Notes under the pieces: model-generated
What the model saw: the letters and a program-made list of their open reading frames with translations, nothing else
Databases searched by the model: none
Told to the model about the DNA's origin: nothing
Assembly: GCA_031271275.1 (NCBI GenBank)
Contig: JAISWA010000273.1
Location: forward strand, 1-10,878
From: Clostridiales bacterium
GTDB lineage: Bacteria; Bacillota; Clostridia; Lachnospirales; WQUN01
Length of the DNA: 10,878 bases
Reading direction: 5' to 3'
Program-made: the position numbers and the translations under genes
In this document: positions 1 to 6,421 of the stretch, in pieces
Layout: every line of letters starts with the position of its first letter
How positions within the stretch are numbered: the first letter of the stretch is position 1

Positions 1-891
1 CCGCGTTTCTTCGTAACGTTCGTCAATAATGCCGGAGGCGATGAACAATCCTTTCCCCGCAAGCAAGCGTGGAACATATCCGGTTAGCCCGATAATCACG
101 TCCGCGACGATATTGGAAACCACCACATCGTAAGGGCGGGACGCTATTTCGGAACGCAGCGAAGCATTATTGAAAATATCTCCGTTCCTTACGGCAAGCT
201 GACTTTCCGTTAAGGCGTTTAAGCCCCTGTTGACCGATACGGACTGTTCCACCGCCGGGTCTATATCGCACCCGAAGGCGGACGACGCCCCGAGGCGAAG
301 GGCGGCGATAGAGAGTATACCGCTTCCGCAGCCGATATCCAAAACAGAAGCACCCGGACGAATAAAATCTTCAAGCGCTTCCATGCAAAGTTGTGTCGTG
401 GGATGCATTCCGGTGCCAAATACGGAACCGGGGTCAAGGGTAATAATCAAATCCCTTTCCGACGGTTCATATTCTTCCCACATGGGAACCACCACCAACG
501 AACACCCGACGCGAAAAGGTTTATAATGCTTTTTCCATTCGTGCAGCCAACTTTCGTCGTTAACGGTTTCAACGGTCAAAGACAACGCGCCGGGAGCGGG
601 GAGATTGACTTTATCATTCGATAACTTAGCAAGCGCGCTTTTTATATTTAAAAGCGTTTCGTTCCCCTCGGGGCTGTCCGGCACATAGAAAACAACTTCC
701 GCGAAACCTGAATCAACAGAAGTAAGGGATTCGTCTACATAATCCCACGAAAAAGGATTTTCGCTCAAAAAGCGCTTCATTTCGGCGGCGTCTATAATCT
801 CCGCTCCCGCAACCCCGCAATTAAGCAGCGCGCCGAAAACAGGCTCCACACCCTCAGACGTTGTGGCTATGCGCGCCTTGACCCATTCCAT
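1..891 (-). CDS. prmA: Ribosomal protein L11 methyltransferase, 3'-truncated by the window edge
   Basis: A SAM-dependent enzyme of this family methylates lysines and the N-terminus of ribosomal protein L11 in the cytoplasm. I translated it from the minus strand: 297 codons are visible, starting at ATG 891-889, with no stop before the window edge, so only the extreme C-terminus is missing (family members are usually about 300-315 residues). The N-terminal L11-recognition domain covers about residues 1-110. It is followed by the family-specific substrate/SAM loop FGTGMHPTT (159-167), the Rossmann motif I LDIGCGSG (184-191) and the SNIVADVI motif (259-266), which corresponds to the NILADVI-type motif of PrmA. 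A GAGG-type ribosome site lies about 5 nt upstream. The gene is divergent from the ecf operon. In many Bacillota prmA is followed by the 16S rRNA methyltransferase rsmE, which would lie outside the window to the left. The family assignment is very secure. Confidence 0.96.
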   Translation of the reverse strand, partial: MEWVKARIATTSEGVEPVFGALLNCGVAGAEIIDAAEMKRFLSENPFSWDYVDESLTSVDSGFAEVVFYVPDSPEGNETLLNIKSALAKLSNDKVNLPAPGALSLTVETVNDESWLHEWKKHYKPFRVGCSLVVVPMWEEYEPSERDLIITLDPGSVFGTGMHPTTQLCMEALEDFIRPGASVLDIGCGSGILSIAALRLGASSAFGCDIDPAVEQSVSVNRGLNALTESQLAVRNGDIFNNASLRSEIASRPYDVVVSNIVADVIIGLTGYVPRLLAGKGLFIASGIIDERYEETR

Positions 892-918
892 GTACACCTC
901 TTATATTGGTTTTACTTT

Positions 919-933
919 TAAGTTTAAAACTTA
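919..933. repeat. 15-bp AT-rich palindrome in prmA/ecfA1 spacer
   Basis: TAAGTTT-A-AAACTTA is a perfect 7-bp inverted repeat around a single central base, about 28 bp upstream of the prmA start. It could be an operator for a small dimeric regulator acting on prmA. The surrounding DNA is very AT-rich, so chance palindromes are expected, and no function is claimed. Confidence 0.35.
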
Positions 934-987
934 GTTTTAAATATTAGGGTTTTGAAGGTTGTAGCGGAATATCCCAATAATCAAAAT

Positions 988-1003
988 TGAAATCATTATT
1001 TCA
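988..1003. repeat. 6-bp inverted repeat with 4-nt loop in prmA/ecfA1 spacer
   Basis: TGAAAT-CATT-ATTTCA is perfectly inverted. It lies roughly midway in the divergent spacer, upstream of the proposed ecfA1 promoter. No T-tract follows it, so it is not a terminator. It could be a protein-binding site or chance. Confidence 0.3.
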
Positions 1004-1055
1004 CAGGAAGGTAAAGAAATTGTCCTTGCGCATTATACTATTTAACGGTTATCGG

Positions 1056-1084
1056 TGGCAAATCCGCAGACTTGCTGATATAAT
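1056..1084 (+). promoter_or_regulatory. Probable sigma-A promoter of the ecf operon, extended -10
   Basis: The -10 hexamer TATAAT (1079-1084) is perfect and is preceded by TG one base upstream (1076-1077), giving the extended form TGATATAAT. A weak -35, TGGCAA (1056-1061), sits 17 bp upstream. Transcription would start near 1091, leaving a leader of about 30 nt before the GGAGAG ribosome site (1111-1116). The rest of the 892-1120 spacer holds the two palindromes listed separately. I found no convincing riboswitch or tRNA there. Confidence 0.6.
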
Positions 1085-1120
1085 CAGTCGTTTACAATCT
1101 ATTTAAAGACGGAGAGGCAA

Positions 1121-1990
1121 ATGATCGTAAGTAAAAACTTATGTTTCACTTATACGAAACCCGAGGAAACTTCTGAAAGTATTTCTTTTGAAAAATATTC
1201 CGCCGCGCTAACGGATATTAATATTAACATCAAGCAGGGGGAGTTTATTGCCATACTCGGGCGGAACGGTTCCGGCAAGTCTACCCTGGCGAGGCAGCTT
1301 AACGCGCTGCTTACCCCCACGGAAGGCACGCTTTGGGTGAAGGGACTCGACACCGCTGATTCCGATAACACTTGGCGCGTTCGCCAATCCCTGGGGATGG
1401 TTTTTCAAAACCCGGATAACCAACTTATCGCGAGCATCGTTGAGGACGACGTGGCGTTCGGGCCGGAGAATCTCGGTATTCCCACCGAAGAAATTCGCCG
1501 TCGCGTTGACGATACCCTGCGGACGGTGGGTATGCGCGAATACGCTTTGGACGCCCCGCAATTTTTATCCGGGGGGCAGAAGCAGCGTATCGCTATCGCG
1601 GGGGTACTGGCGATGAAGCCGGACTGTATTGTGCTTGACGAGCCAACCGCCATGCTTGACCCGTCGGGCAGGCGCGAGGTGTTGGAAACGGTTAAGGCGC
1701 TTAACCGGGGGTCCGGTATTACGATTATACTGATTACGCATTATATGGAAGAAGCCGCGACGGCGAGCCGCGTACTGGTGATGGACGGCGGTAAGTTGGT
1801 GATGGACGGGACCCCGAAGGAAATTTTCCGCAGGGCTGATGAAATGAAGGCTTTGGGGTTGGATGTCCCGCCGGTAACCGCGTTGGCGAACAGGCTGATT
1901 GAAATGGGCGTTCCCGTTTCTGATTCCATTTTGACCGTGGAAGATTTTTTAAACGACGGTTTTATTCAAACTTTAATGGCTGGAGCGTGA
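1121..1990 (+). CDS. ecfA1: ECF transporter ATPase subunit A1 (EcfA1/CbiO type)
   Basis: This is one of the two ATPases that power an energy-coupling-factor importer for vitamins or transition metals, acting on the cytoplasmic face of the membrane. The 289-residue protein has a complete ABC set: Walker A GRNGSGKST (47-55), Q-loop in VFQNPDNQ (Gln96), signature LSGGQ (149-153), Walker B ending in LDE with catalytic Glu174, D-loop LDPSGR (179-184) and switch His207. The NPDNQ Q-loop and the VAFGPENLG segment are typical of EcfA1. A roughly 15-residue extension between the first beta strands (about 13-28) also occurs in clostridial members, as far as I recall. The ATG start has GGAG six bases upstream. 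Its stop overlaps the next start, so translation is likely coupled. The substrate cannot be read from this subunit. Confidence 0.95.
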   Translation: MIVSKNLCFTYTKPEETSESISFEKYSAALTDININIKQGEFIAILGRNGSGKSTLARQLNALLTPTEGTLWVKGLDTADSDNTWRVRQSLGMVFQNPDNQLIASIVEDDVAFGPENLGIPTEEIRRRVDDTLRTVGMREYALDAPQFLSGGQKQRIAIAGVLAMKPDCIVLDEPTAMLDPSGRREVLETVKALNRGSGITIILITHYMEEAATASRVLVMDGGKLVMDGTPKEIFRRADEMKALGLDVPPVTALANRLIEMGVPVSDSILTVEDFLNDGFIQTLMAGA

Positions 1991-2868
1991 CAAATATCAC
2001 ACCGTTTATCGAGACGCGAGCGCTTACGCATATATATAATGAAGGAGCTTCCTTTGAGAAAACAGCGCTCGACAATATAAATTTAAAAATTGAATACGGC
2101 GAATGCGTCGGGATTATCGGGCATACCGGTTCGGGTAAAAGCACGCTGATACAGCATTTAAACGCGCTGTTAAAACCTACAAGCGGACAGGTGCTTGTGG
2201 ATGGATTGGACATTAACGCGGATAAAAAAGCGCTTAAAAAAATACGGGAGCGAATCGGCTTGGTGTTCCAATACCCGGAGCACCAGCTTTTTGATTTGAC
2301 GGTATATAAAGATGTTTCCTTTGGTCCGCTTAATATGGGCATTTCAAAAGAGGAGACGGACGTGCGGGTGAGGGAGTCGCTGCGGCAGGTGGGTCTTTCT
2401 GAGGAATTTTACGAGAAGTCGCCTTTCGAGCTTTCCGGCGGGCAGAAGCGCCGCGCCGCCATCGCGGGCGTCCTCGCCATGCGCCCCGAGCTGCTGATTT
2501 TGGACGAACCTACCGCGGGGCTTGACCGCAGGGGCAGGGACGAAATACTAAACCATATCAAAGCGCTGCGGGATGAAAAAAATCGCCAGACGATTATTCT
2601 TGTGACCCACAGCATGGAAGACATCGCCCGCGTTACGTCGAGGCTGATGGTAATGTCCCATGGGAAAATCGTCTGCGACGGGGTATCGGCGGAAGTGTTT
2701 GATCGCAAGGCGGAATTGCTTGAGTCCATCGGGCTTGCCGTTCCGCAGATTGCGGAGTTGGCGCGGCGCTTACGGGAAAAGGGCGTCGGTATTCCCGAAG
2801 GCGTCATGACTTCCGGGCCTGCGGCGGAAGCATTATTTAAACTTGCGAATGAGAAAGGTCTTATATGA
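1987..2868 (+). CDS. ecfA2: ECF transporter ATPase subunit A2 (EcfA2/CbiO type)
   Basis: This is the second ATPase of the ECF module, pairing with EcfA1 beneath EcfT. The 293-residue protein shows Walker A GHTGSGKST (45-53), Q-loop VFQYPEHQLF (Gln95), signature LSGGQ (149-153), Walker B LLILDE with Glu174, D-loop GLD and switch His208. The QYPEHQLF Q-loop is the usual mark of EcfA2 as opposed to EcfA1. It starts at GTG 1987, which forms a 4-base GTGA overlap with the ecfA1 stop. The only purine-rich site (GGAG, 1982-1985) is just one base from the start. That is too close for normal initiation and suggests re-initiation by ribosomes finishing ecfA1. No in-frame ATG offers a better start near the N-terminus. 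Its own stop overlaps ecfT as ATGA. Confidence 0.95.
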   Translation: MTNITPFIETRALTHIYNEGASFEKTALDNINLKIEYGECVGIIGHTGSGKSTLIQHLNALLKPTSGQVLVDGLDINADKKALKKIRERIGLVFQYPEHQLFDLTVYKDVSFGPLNMGISKEETDVRVRESLRQVGLSEEFYEKSPFELSGGQKRRAAIAGVLAMRPELLILDEPTAGLDRRGRDEILNHIKALRDEKNRQTIILVTHSMEDIARVTSRLMVMSHGKIVCDGVSAEVFDRKAELLESIGLAVPQIAELARRLREKGVGIPEGVMTSGPAAEALFKLANEKGLI

Positions 2869-3665
2869 AACGTATCACTATCGGTCAGTTTTACCCCGGC
2901 GATTCCGTTATTCACAAGTTGGACGCCCGCGTAAAACTTTTGGGGACGCTGCTTTTTATTACCGCGCTGTTTTTTGTCGGCAATTTTTCAGGGTATATCG
3001 CCGGGGCGGTTTTTATCGTCGCACTGGTACAAATGTCTCGCGTGCCGTTCAAGCTTTTAATCAAGGGCTTGCGCTCGGTGATATTTATTTTGCTTTTCGC
3101 CGCGTTTTTAAATATTTTCCTGACGCCCGGGGAAGATGTGGTTTTTTCGTTTTCCTTTATCCGCGTAACGCGGGAGGGCTTGAGTATGGCGGGCAGGATG
3201 GCGACCCGGTTGGTATTGCTGATTACGGGCTCCTCCGTTTTAACGCTCACCACTTCCCCTATCCGGCTGACGGATGCCATTGAGTACCTGCTCATGCCCT
3301 TAAAGATTTTTAAAGTCCCCGCCCATGAAATCGCCATGATGATGACCATTGCCATGAGCTCTATCGCCATGCTCATGGACGAGACGGAAAAAATTATGAA
3401 GGCGCAGGCGGCGCGGGGCGCGGACTTTGAAACCGGCGGATTAATCAAAAAAGCGAAAAGTTTGATACCGGTGATGGTTCCGCTTTTTTATTCCGCGTTC
3501 AGAAGGGCCGACGAAATGGCGGCCGCAATGGAGTCCCGCTGTTACCGGGGCGGCGAAAACCGCACAAGGCTCAAGCCAATGAAAATGACCGGCAACGATT
3601 ATATCGCCGCGGTCATTTTAGCGGGTTCCGTAATACTCATTTTGATGGTGGGTATTCTTATATAG
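2865..3665 (+). CDS. ecfT: ECF transporter transmembrane coupling subunit EcfT
   Basis: EcfT is the membrane protein that couples ATP hydrolysis by EcfA1/A2 to tilting of the substrate-binding S component. The 266-residue sequence begins with the usual short cytosolic segment GQFYPGDSVIHKLDARVK, then hydrophobic helices at about 23-40, 42-57, 70-86, 114-130 and 243-264, with a further helical region at about 152-171. The two cytosolic coupling-helix motifs are present: ARG within QAARGADF (181-188) and the SRCYRG segment (224-229), where the more usual Ala of A-R-C/G is Ser. The ATG overlaps the ecfA2 stop by four bases. In many Bacillota ecfT is followed by truA-rplM-rpsI; here it is followed by a repeat and a convergent gene. 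No S component is nearby, which fits a shared (group II) ECF module whose S proteins are encoded elsewhere. Confidence 0.94.
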   Translation: MKRITIGQFYPGDSVIHKLDARVKLLGTLLFITALFFVGNFSGYIAGAVFIVALVQMSRVPFKLLIKGLRSVIFILLFAAFLNIFLTPGEDVVFSFSFIRVTREGLSMAGRMATRLVLLITGSSVLTLTTSPIRLTDAIEYLLMPLKIFKVPAHEIAMMMTIAMSSIAMLMDETEKIMKAQAARGADFETGGLIKKAKSLIPVMVPLFYSAFRRADEMAAAMESRCYRGGENRTRLKPMKMTGNDYIAAVILAGSVILILMVGILI

Positions 3666-3682
3666 CAGCCTGTGTCATTCTG

Positions 3683-3758
3683 AGCGAAGCGAAGAATCTT
3701 TAGCGAAGCGAAGAATCTTTAGCGAAGCGAAGAATCTTTAGCGAAGCGAAGAATCCTT
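3683..3758. repeat. Four tandem 19-bp repeats in an intergenic palindromic element
   Basis: The unit agcgaagcgaagaatcttt occurs at 3683-3701, 3702-3720, 3721-3739 and 3740-3758. The first three copies are identical and the fourth has one T-to-C change. The array lies in a wider element that begins GTCATTCTG (3674-3682) and closes with the inverse ATGAC (3771-3775), so GTCAT/ATGAC could form the base of a long imperfect hairpin. It fills the 128-bp gap between the convergent ecfT and kinase stops. The core GTCATTCTGAGCGAAGCGAAG is, from memory, part of an intergenic repeat seen in many unrelated bacterial genomes and metagenome bins. Direct repeats with no spacers rule out a CRISPR. A role in terminating the two converging transcripts is possible, but no canonical T-tract follows. 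Confidence 0.93.
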
Positions 3759-3793
3759 CGCCTTGCGCGGATGACGCGAATTACGCTGCGACG

Positions 3794-5227
3794 CTATAGT
3801 TTTTCAAGCGGAAGCGTAAACGCAAACAAACTCCCTTTGCCGGGTTCACTTTCTATGTCTATGCTCTCCCCGTGGGCGCGGATAAATTCCTTTACAATGG
3901 ACAAACCCAACCCGCTGCCGCGCTTGTCTTCGCCGCGCGAGGCGTCCCCTTTATAAAAGCGGTCGAATATCCGTTTTTGTTCTTCTTCGCGCATCCCCCT
4001 GCCGTTATCCTGCACGCATACGCGTATTTTATTTCCGTCCGGGAGCGTCGTCGTTTCAATTTGAATCACTCCGGTTCCTTCTTCGGTAAATTTTATGGCG
4101 TTATCGATTAAATTATATAACACCCTTTGTATCATGTCCGCGTCCGCCTTTACCGTGTCTGTTTCATGGGCGAAGGTACAATTGATTTTCAGCCTTTTAT
4201 CCAGTGCCTGCTTCTCAAACAGACTGATTGTTTTGCGAATCAGGCCGTTTATGTTGATGGGGGAAAGCGCCGGTTTGATATCCGACTCCTGTATGCGGTG
4301 GATGTCGAGAATGTCGTTGGAAAGTTTGATGAGCCGCTCCGTCTCGTCTTTTACGATGGAAATATAATAGGGCTGCTTCTCCGGCGGGACCGTCCCGTCG
4401 TCGATGGCCTGCAGGAACCCCCGCATGGAAGTCAGCGGCGAGCGTAAATCGTGGGAGAGGTTCGCGATAAAGGAACGGCGGATTTTTTCCTGCGCCTGCA
4501 AACTTTCCGCCATATGGTTAAAGCTTTGGGCAAGCTGTCCGGTCTCGTCTTCGGATTGTACCTGTATGCGCTTTTCAAAGTCCCCGCCCGCGATAATGCC
4601 GGCGACTTCATTCATCTGCCGCAGGGGTTTTGTGATGGCGCGGCAGGAAAGATAAATCGGGACGCACGCGGCGAGCGCGGTGAGTACCAGGCAAATAAAC
4701 GTAATGTGATACATTCCGTCAATCGCGCCCTCCAATTCCGCCATTGAAGTGCTCATGAGCACCGCGCCTATCAATAAGCTGTTTATCCTTATGGCATGAC
4801 CTACGACTAAGCGCGGCTCATGGTACAGGTTATTGAGGTTGCCGTACAATACCACGCTGTGGTTTTCCGCAGTACCGTTCATCAGCGGCTCAAGCTCGCC
4901 GGCGTAAAAATGCGCCCCCACGGAAATGGCGCCGCCGGTGTCCGCGCCCAGCACAATGTAATCCGTATCAATGATTACCACATTCGCCTGCAAATATTGC
5001 CTCGCCTGAATAATTTGACTGTTAAGCCGGATATAGTCCAGTATGCCGTAGTCGGTTTGGTTTTCTAAAGATTCCGCAACCCTTTCCGCCGAGTCGGCGA
5101 GGAAATCTACCTGACGGTCCGTGAAATAACCGCGTATCACCTGCGCGAGCAGCGCCCCGAGCAGTACGAAGCTGATTATCAGCGTTCCGATATATAATAA
5201 AAGCTGCTTGCCGAAAATGGTTCGCAT
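3794..5227 (-). CDS. Membrane sensor histidine kinase with HAMP, HisKA and HATPase_c domains
   Basis: This 477-residue kinase would sense an extracytoplasmic cue and phosphorylate a response regulator. The order is TM1 (about 9-30), an extracellular sensor of about 140 residues (31-170) that I cannot assign to a named fold, TM2 (about 173-194), HAMP (about 195-248), then HisKA with the H-box SHDLRSPL, where His259 is the phospho-acceptor. The ATPase domain follows, with N-box NLIDNAIKF (372-380), G1 DNGRGM (407-412), F-box FDRFY (421-425) and G2 GSGLGL (437-442). All catalytic residues are present. The start at 5227 has a purine-rich GGCGG/AAAGG ribosome region just upstream. No response regulator adjoins it: upstream is a divergent phosphorylase, downstream a convergent ecfT. 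It is therefore an orphan by location. The cue and target are unknown. Confidence 0.95.
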   Translation of the reverse strand: MRTIFGKQLLLYIGTLIISFVLLGALLAQVIRGYFTDRQVDFLADSAERVAESLENQTDYGILDYIRLNSQIIQARQYLQANVVIIDTDYIVLGADTGGAISVGAHFYAGELEPLMNGTAENHSVVLYGNLNNLYHEPRLVVGHAIRINSLLIGAVLMSTSMAELEGAIDGMYHITFICLVLTALAACVPIYLSCRAITKPLRQMNEVAGIIAGGDFEKRIQVQSEDETGQLAQSFNHMAESLQAQEKIRRSFIANLSHDLRSPLTSMRGFLQAIDDGTVPPEKQPYYISIVKDETERLIKLSNDILDIHRIQESDIKPALSPININGLIRKTISLFEKQALDKRLKINCTFAHETDTVKADADMIQRVLYNLIDNAIKFTEEGTGVIQIETTTLPDGNKIRVCVQDNGRGMREEEQKRIFDRFYKGDASRGEDKRGSGLGLSIVKEFIRAHGESIDIESEPGKGSLFAFTLPLEKL

Positions 5228-5261
5228 GGCTGTCCGCCTTTCGCCTTTTTACATTCCGCTG

Positions 5262-5270
5262 TGCTATAAT
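5262..5270 (+). promoter_or_regulatory. Extended -10 promoter of the GH130 phosphorylase gene
   Basis: TGCTATAAT (5262-5270) is a perfect extended -10 (TGnTATAAT). No good -35 is present at 17 bp spacing, as is common for extended -10 promoters. Transcription would begin near 5277 and include the inverted repeat at 5283-5312 in the leader RNA. The ribosome site AGAAAGG (5334-5340) lies 8 nt before the ATG. Confidence 0.55.
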
Positions 5271-5275
5271 GCTAT

Positions 5276-5303
5276 AGTGTACCAATCTTCCCGATATTTT
5301 CAA
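5276..5303 (-). promoter_or_regulatory. Possible promoter of the histidine kinase gene
   Basis: Read on the minus strand, TTGAAA (5303-5298) and TACACT (5281-5276) are separated by 16 bp, giving a moderate match to a sigma-A promoter with a leader of about 40 nt before the kinase start. It overlaps the 8-bp inverted repeat and abuts the divergent GH130 promoter, so the two could interfere with each other. The -10 match is only four of six. Confidence 0.35.
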
Positions 5304-5312
5304 TGAAGATTG
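5283..5312. repeat. Perfect 8-bp inverted repeat, candidate operator, in the kinase/GH130 divergent region
   Basis: CAATCTTC (5283-5290) and GAAGATTG (5305-5312) are exact inverses separated by 14 bp. Their centres are 22 bp apart, about two helical turns, which suits a dimeric regulator binding one face of the DNA. The site covers the proposed kinase -35 and lies just downstream of the GH130 transcription start, a position suited to repression of both genes. An alternative is an RNA hairpin in the GH130 leader. No T-tract follows. Confidence 0.5.
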
Positions 5313-5348
5313 CGTAAGCAAAAATTAACTTTCAGAAAGGGTTTTATT

Positions 5349-6368
5349 ATGGCAAAAGTAATTAACGGATGCGCCGTCCCCAACCTGCCGTGGGAAGACA
5401 AGCCCGCGGGCTGTGCCGACGCGATATGGCGTTTTAGCGGGAACCCGATTATAGGGTGGAACCCCACTCCTCATTCGGCGCGTATTTTTAACAGCGCGGT
5501 CATTCCATACGGGGAAGGTTTTGCGGGCGTGTTCCGTTCAGACCACAAGGACGTAACCATGCATCTGCATTTTGGCAGAAGCAAAGACGGTTTTAACTGG
5601 GATATCGACGACCGCGAAATCAGGTGGCAGGACGAAAACGGTCAGGATTTTACGCCGCATTTTGCCTACGACCCCCGACTGACTAAAATAGACGACACTT
5701 ATTATATTATGTGGTGCAGTTCCTTCGCGGGTCAGCCCACCATAGGGCTCGGCATGACCAAAGACTTTAAGACATTCACCCGCTTCGAAAACGCCTTCCT
5801 TCCCTTTAACCGCAACGGCGTTTTATTCCCCCGCAAAATAAACGGCAATTTTGTTTTGTTAAGCCGCCCAAGCGACAACGGCCATACGCCTTTCGGGGAT
5901 ATTTATATTTCGGAAAGCCCGGATATGAAATATTGGGGCAAACACCGTCACGTGATGTCTGTAAACAACATGGGCTGGCAGACCTTAAAAATTGGCGCGG
6001 GGCCTGTCCCCATTGAAACGGACGAGGGATGGCTCTTGATTTATCACGGCGTTTTGCGCAGTTGCAGCGGTTATGTGTACAGCTTCGGAAGCGCGCTTCT
6101 GGATATCGACGAGCCGTCCAGGGTGCTGTACCGCTCCGCCGCCTATTTGCTGCACCCGGAAAAGCCCTATGAAACCGCCGGGTTTGTTCCTAACGTTTGT
6201 TTCCCCTGCGCGACCCTATGCGACGCGCCCACGGGGCGGCTCGCTATTTATTACGGCGCTTCGGATACTTATACCGCGGTCGCTTTCGGCACGGTGCAAG
6301 ACATCGTCGCCTATACAAAGGAAAACAGCGTAACCTCCGAAAAAGACCAAAGCCTTGGGCGGGATTAG
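5349..6368 (+). CDS. GH130 family phosphorylase, probably 4-O-beta-D-mannosyl-D-glucose phosphorylase
   Basis: Family GH130 enzymes split beta-mannosidic bonds with phosphate, releasing alpha-mannose 1-phosphate; the GH130_1 group acts on 4-O-beta-D-mannosyl-D-glucose. The 339-residue protein is soluble and lacks a signal peptide, so it is cytoplasmic. The five-bladed propeller pattern is visible: NSAVIPYGEGFAGVFR (48-63), HFGRSKDG (74-81), YDPRL (107-111) carrying the likely catalytic Asp108, then NRNGVLFPRKINGNF (154-168) and SRPSDNGHTPFGD (172-184), with conserved Arg, Asn and His for phosphate and sugar binding. KIGAGPVPIE (214-223) and IYHGVL (231-236) follow. The NRNGVLFPRK...SRPSDNGHTPFGD block is characteristic of GH130_1. 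I chose ATG 5349 over an upstream in-frame TTG because AGAAAGG sits 8 nt before it. No epimerase, mannanase or sugar transporter is nearby, which is unusual for this enzyme. Exact substrate is inferred. Confidence 0.92.
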   Translation: MAKVINGCAVPNLPWEDKPAGCADAIWRFSGNPIIGWNPTPHSARIFNSAVIPYGEGFAGVFRSDHKDVTMHLHFGRSKDGFNWDIDDREIRWQDENGQDFTPHFAYDPRLTKIDDTYYIMWCSSFAGQPTIGLGMTKDFKTFTRFENAFLPFNRNGVLFPRKINGNFVLLSRPSDNGHTPFGDIYISESPDMKYWGKHRHVMSVNNMGWQTLKIGAGPVPIETDEGWLLIYHGVLRSCSGYVYSFGSALLDIDEPSRVLYRSAAYLLHPEKPYETAGFVPNVCFPCATLCDAPTGRLAIYYGASDTYTAVAFGTVQDIVAYTKENSVTSEKDQSLGRD

Positions 6369-6376
6369 CAGAAATA

Positions 6377-6385
6377 TGTTATAAT
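6377..6385 (+). promoter_or_regulatory. Extended -10 promoter ahead of the ligase-type gene
   Basis: TGTTATAAT (6377-6385) is an extended -10 in the 53-bp gap between the GH130 stop and the next start. A poor -35 (TTGGGC, 6355-6360) lies at a 19-bp spacing inside the end of the GH130 gene. It would give a leader of about 30 nt with GGAG (6412-6415) six bases before ATG 6422. It suggests the ligase gene can be expressed independently of GH130. Confidence 0.45.
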
Positions 6386-6421
6386 TTTCTTGTTTTTAAA
6401 TAAATGTTTACGGAGAAAACC

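Noticed and set aside
230..624. Small plus-strand open frames across the left end
   Set aside because: They are antisense shadows of prmA, whose minus-strand frame is open for 297 codons with full motifs.
892..1120. Riboswitch or tRNA upstream of the ecf operon
   Set aside because: The predicted leader is only about 30 nt, and I could not see a conserved riboswitch core or a cloverleaf in the spacer.
3683..3758. CRISPR array
   Set aside because: The 19-bp units are directly adjacent with no spacers and there are no cas genes.
5310..5348. Upstream TTG start adding 13 residues to the GH130 protein
   Set aside because: The TTG lies within the inverted repeat and has no ribosome site, whereas ATG 5349 has AGAAAGG eight bases upstream and homology starts after it.
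6404..6421. Upstream ATG adding six residues to the ligase-type protein
   Set aside because: The GGAG at 6412-6415 lies downstream of it and is well placed for ATG 6422.
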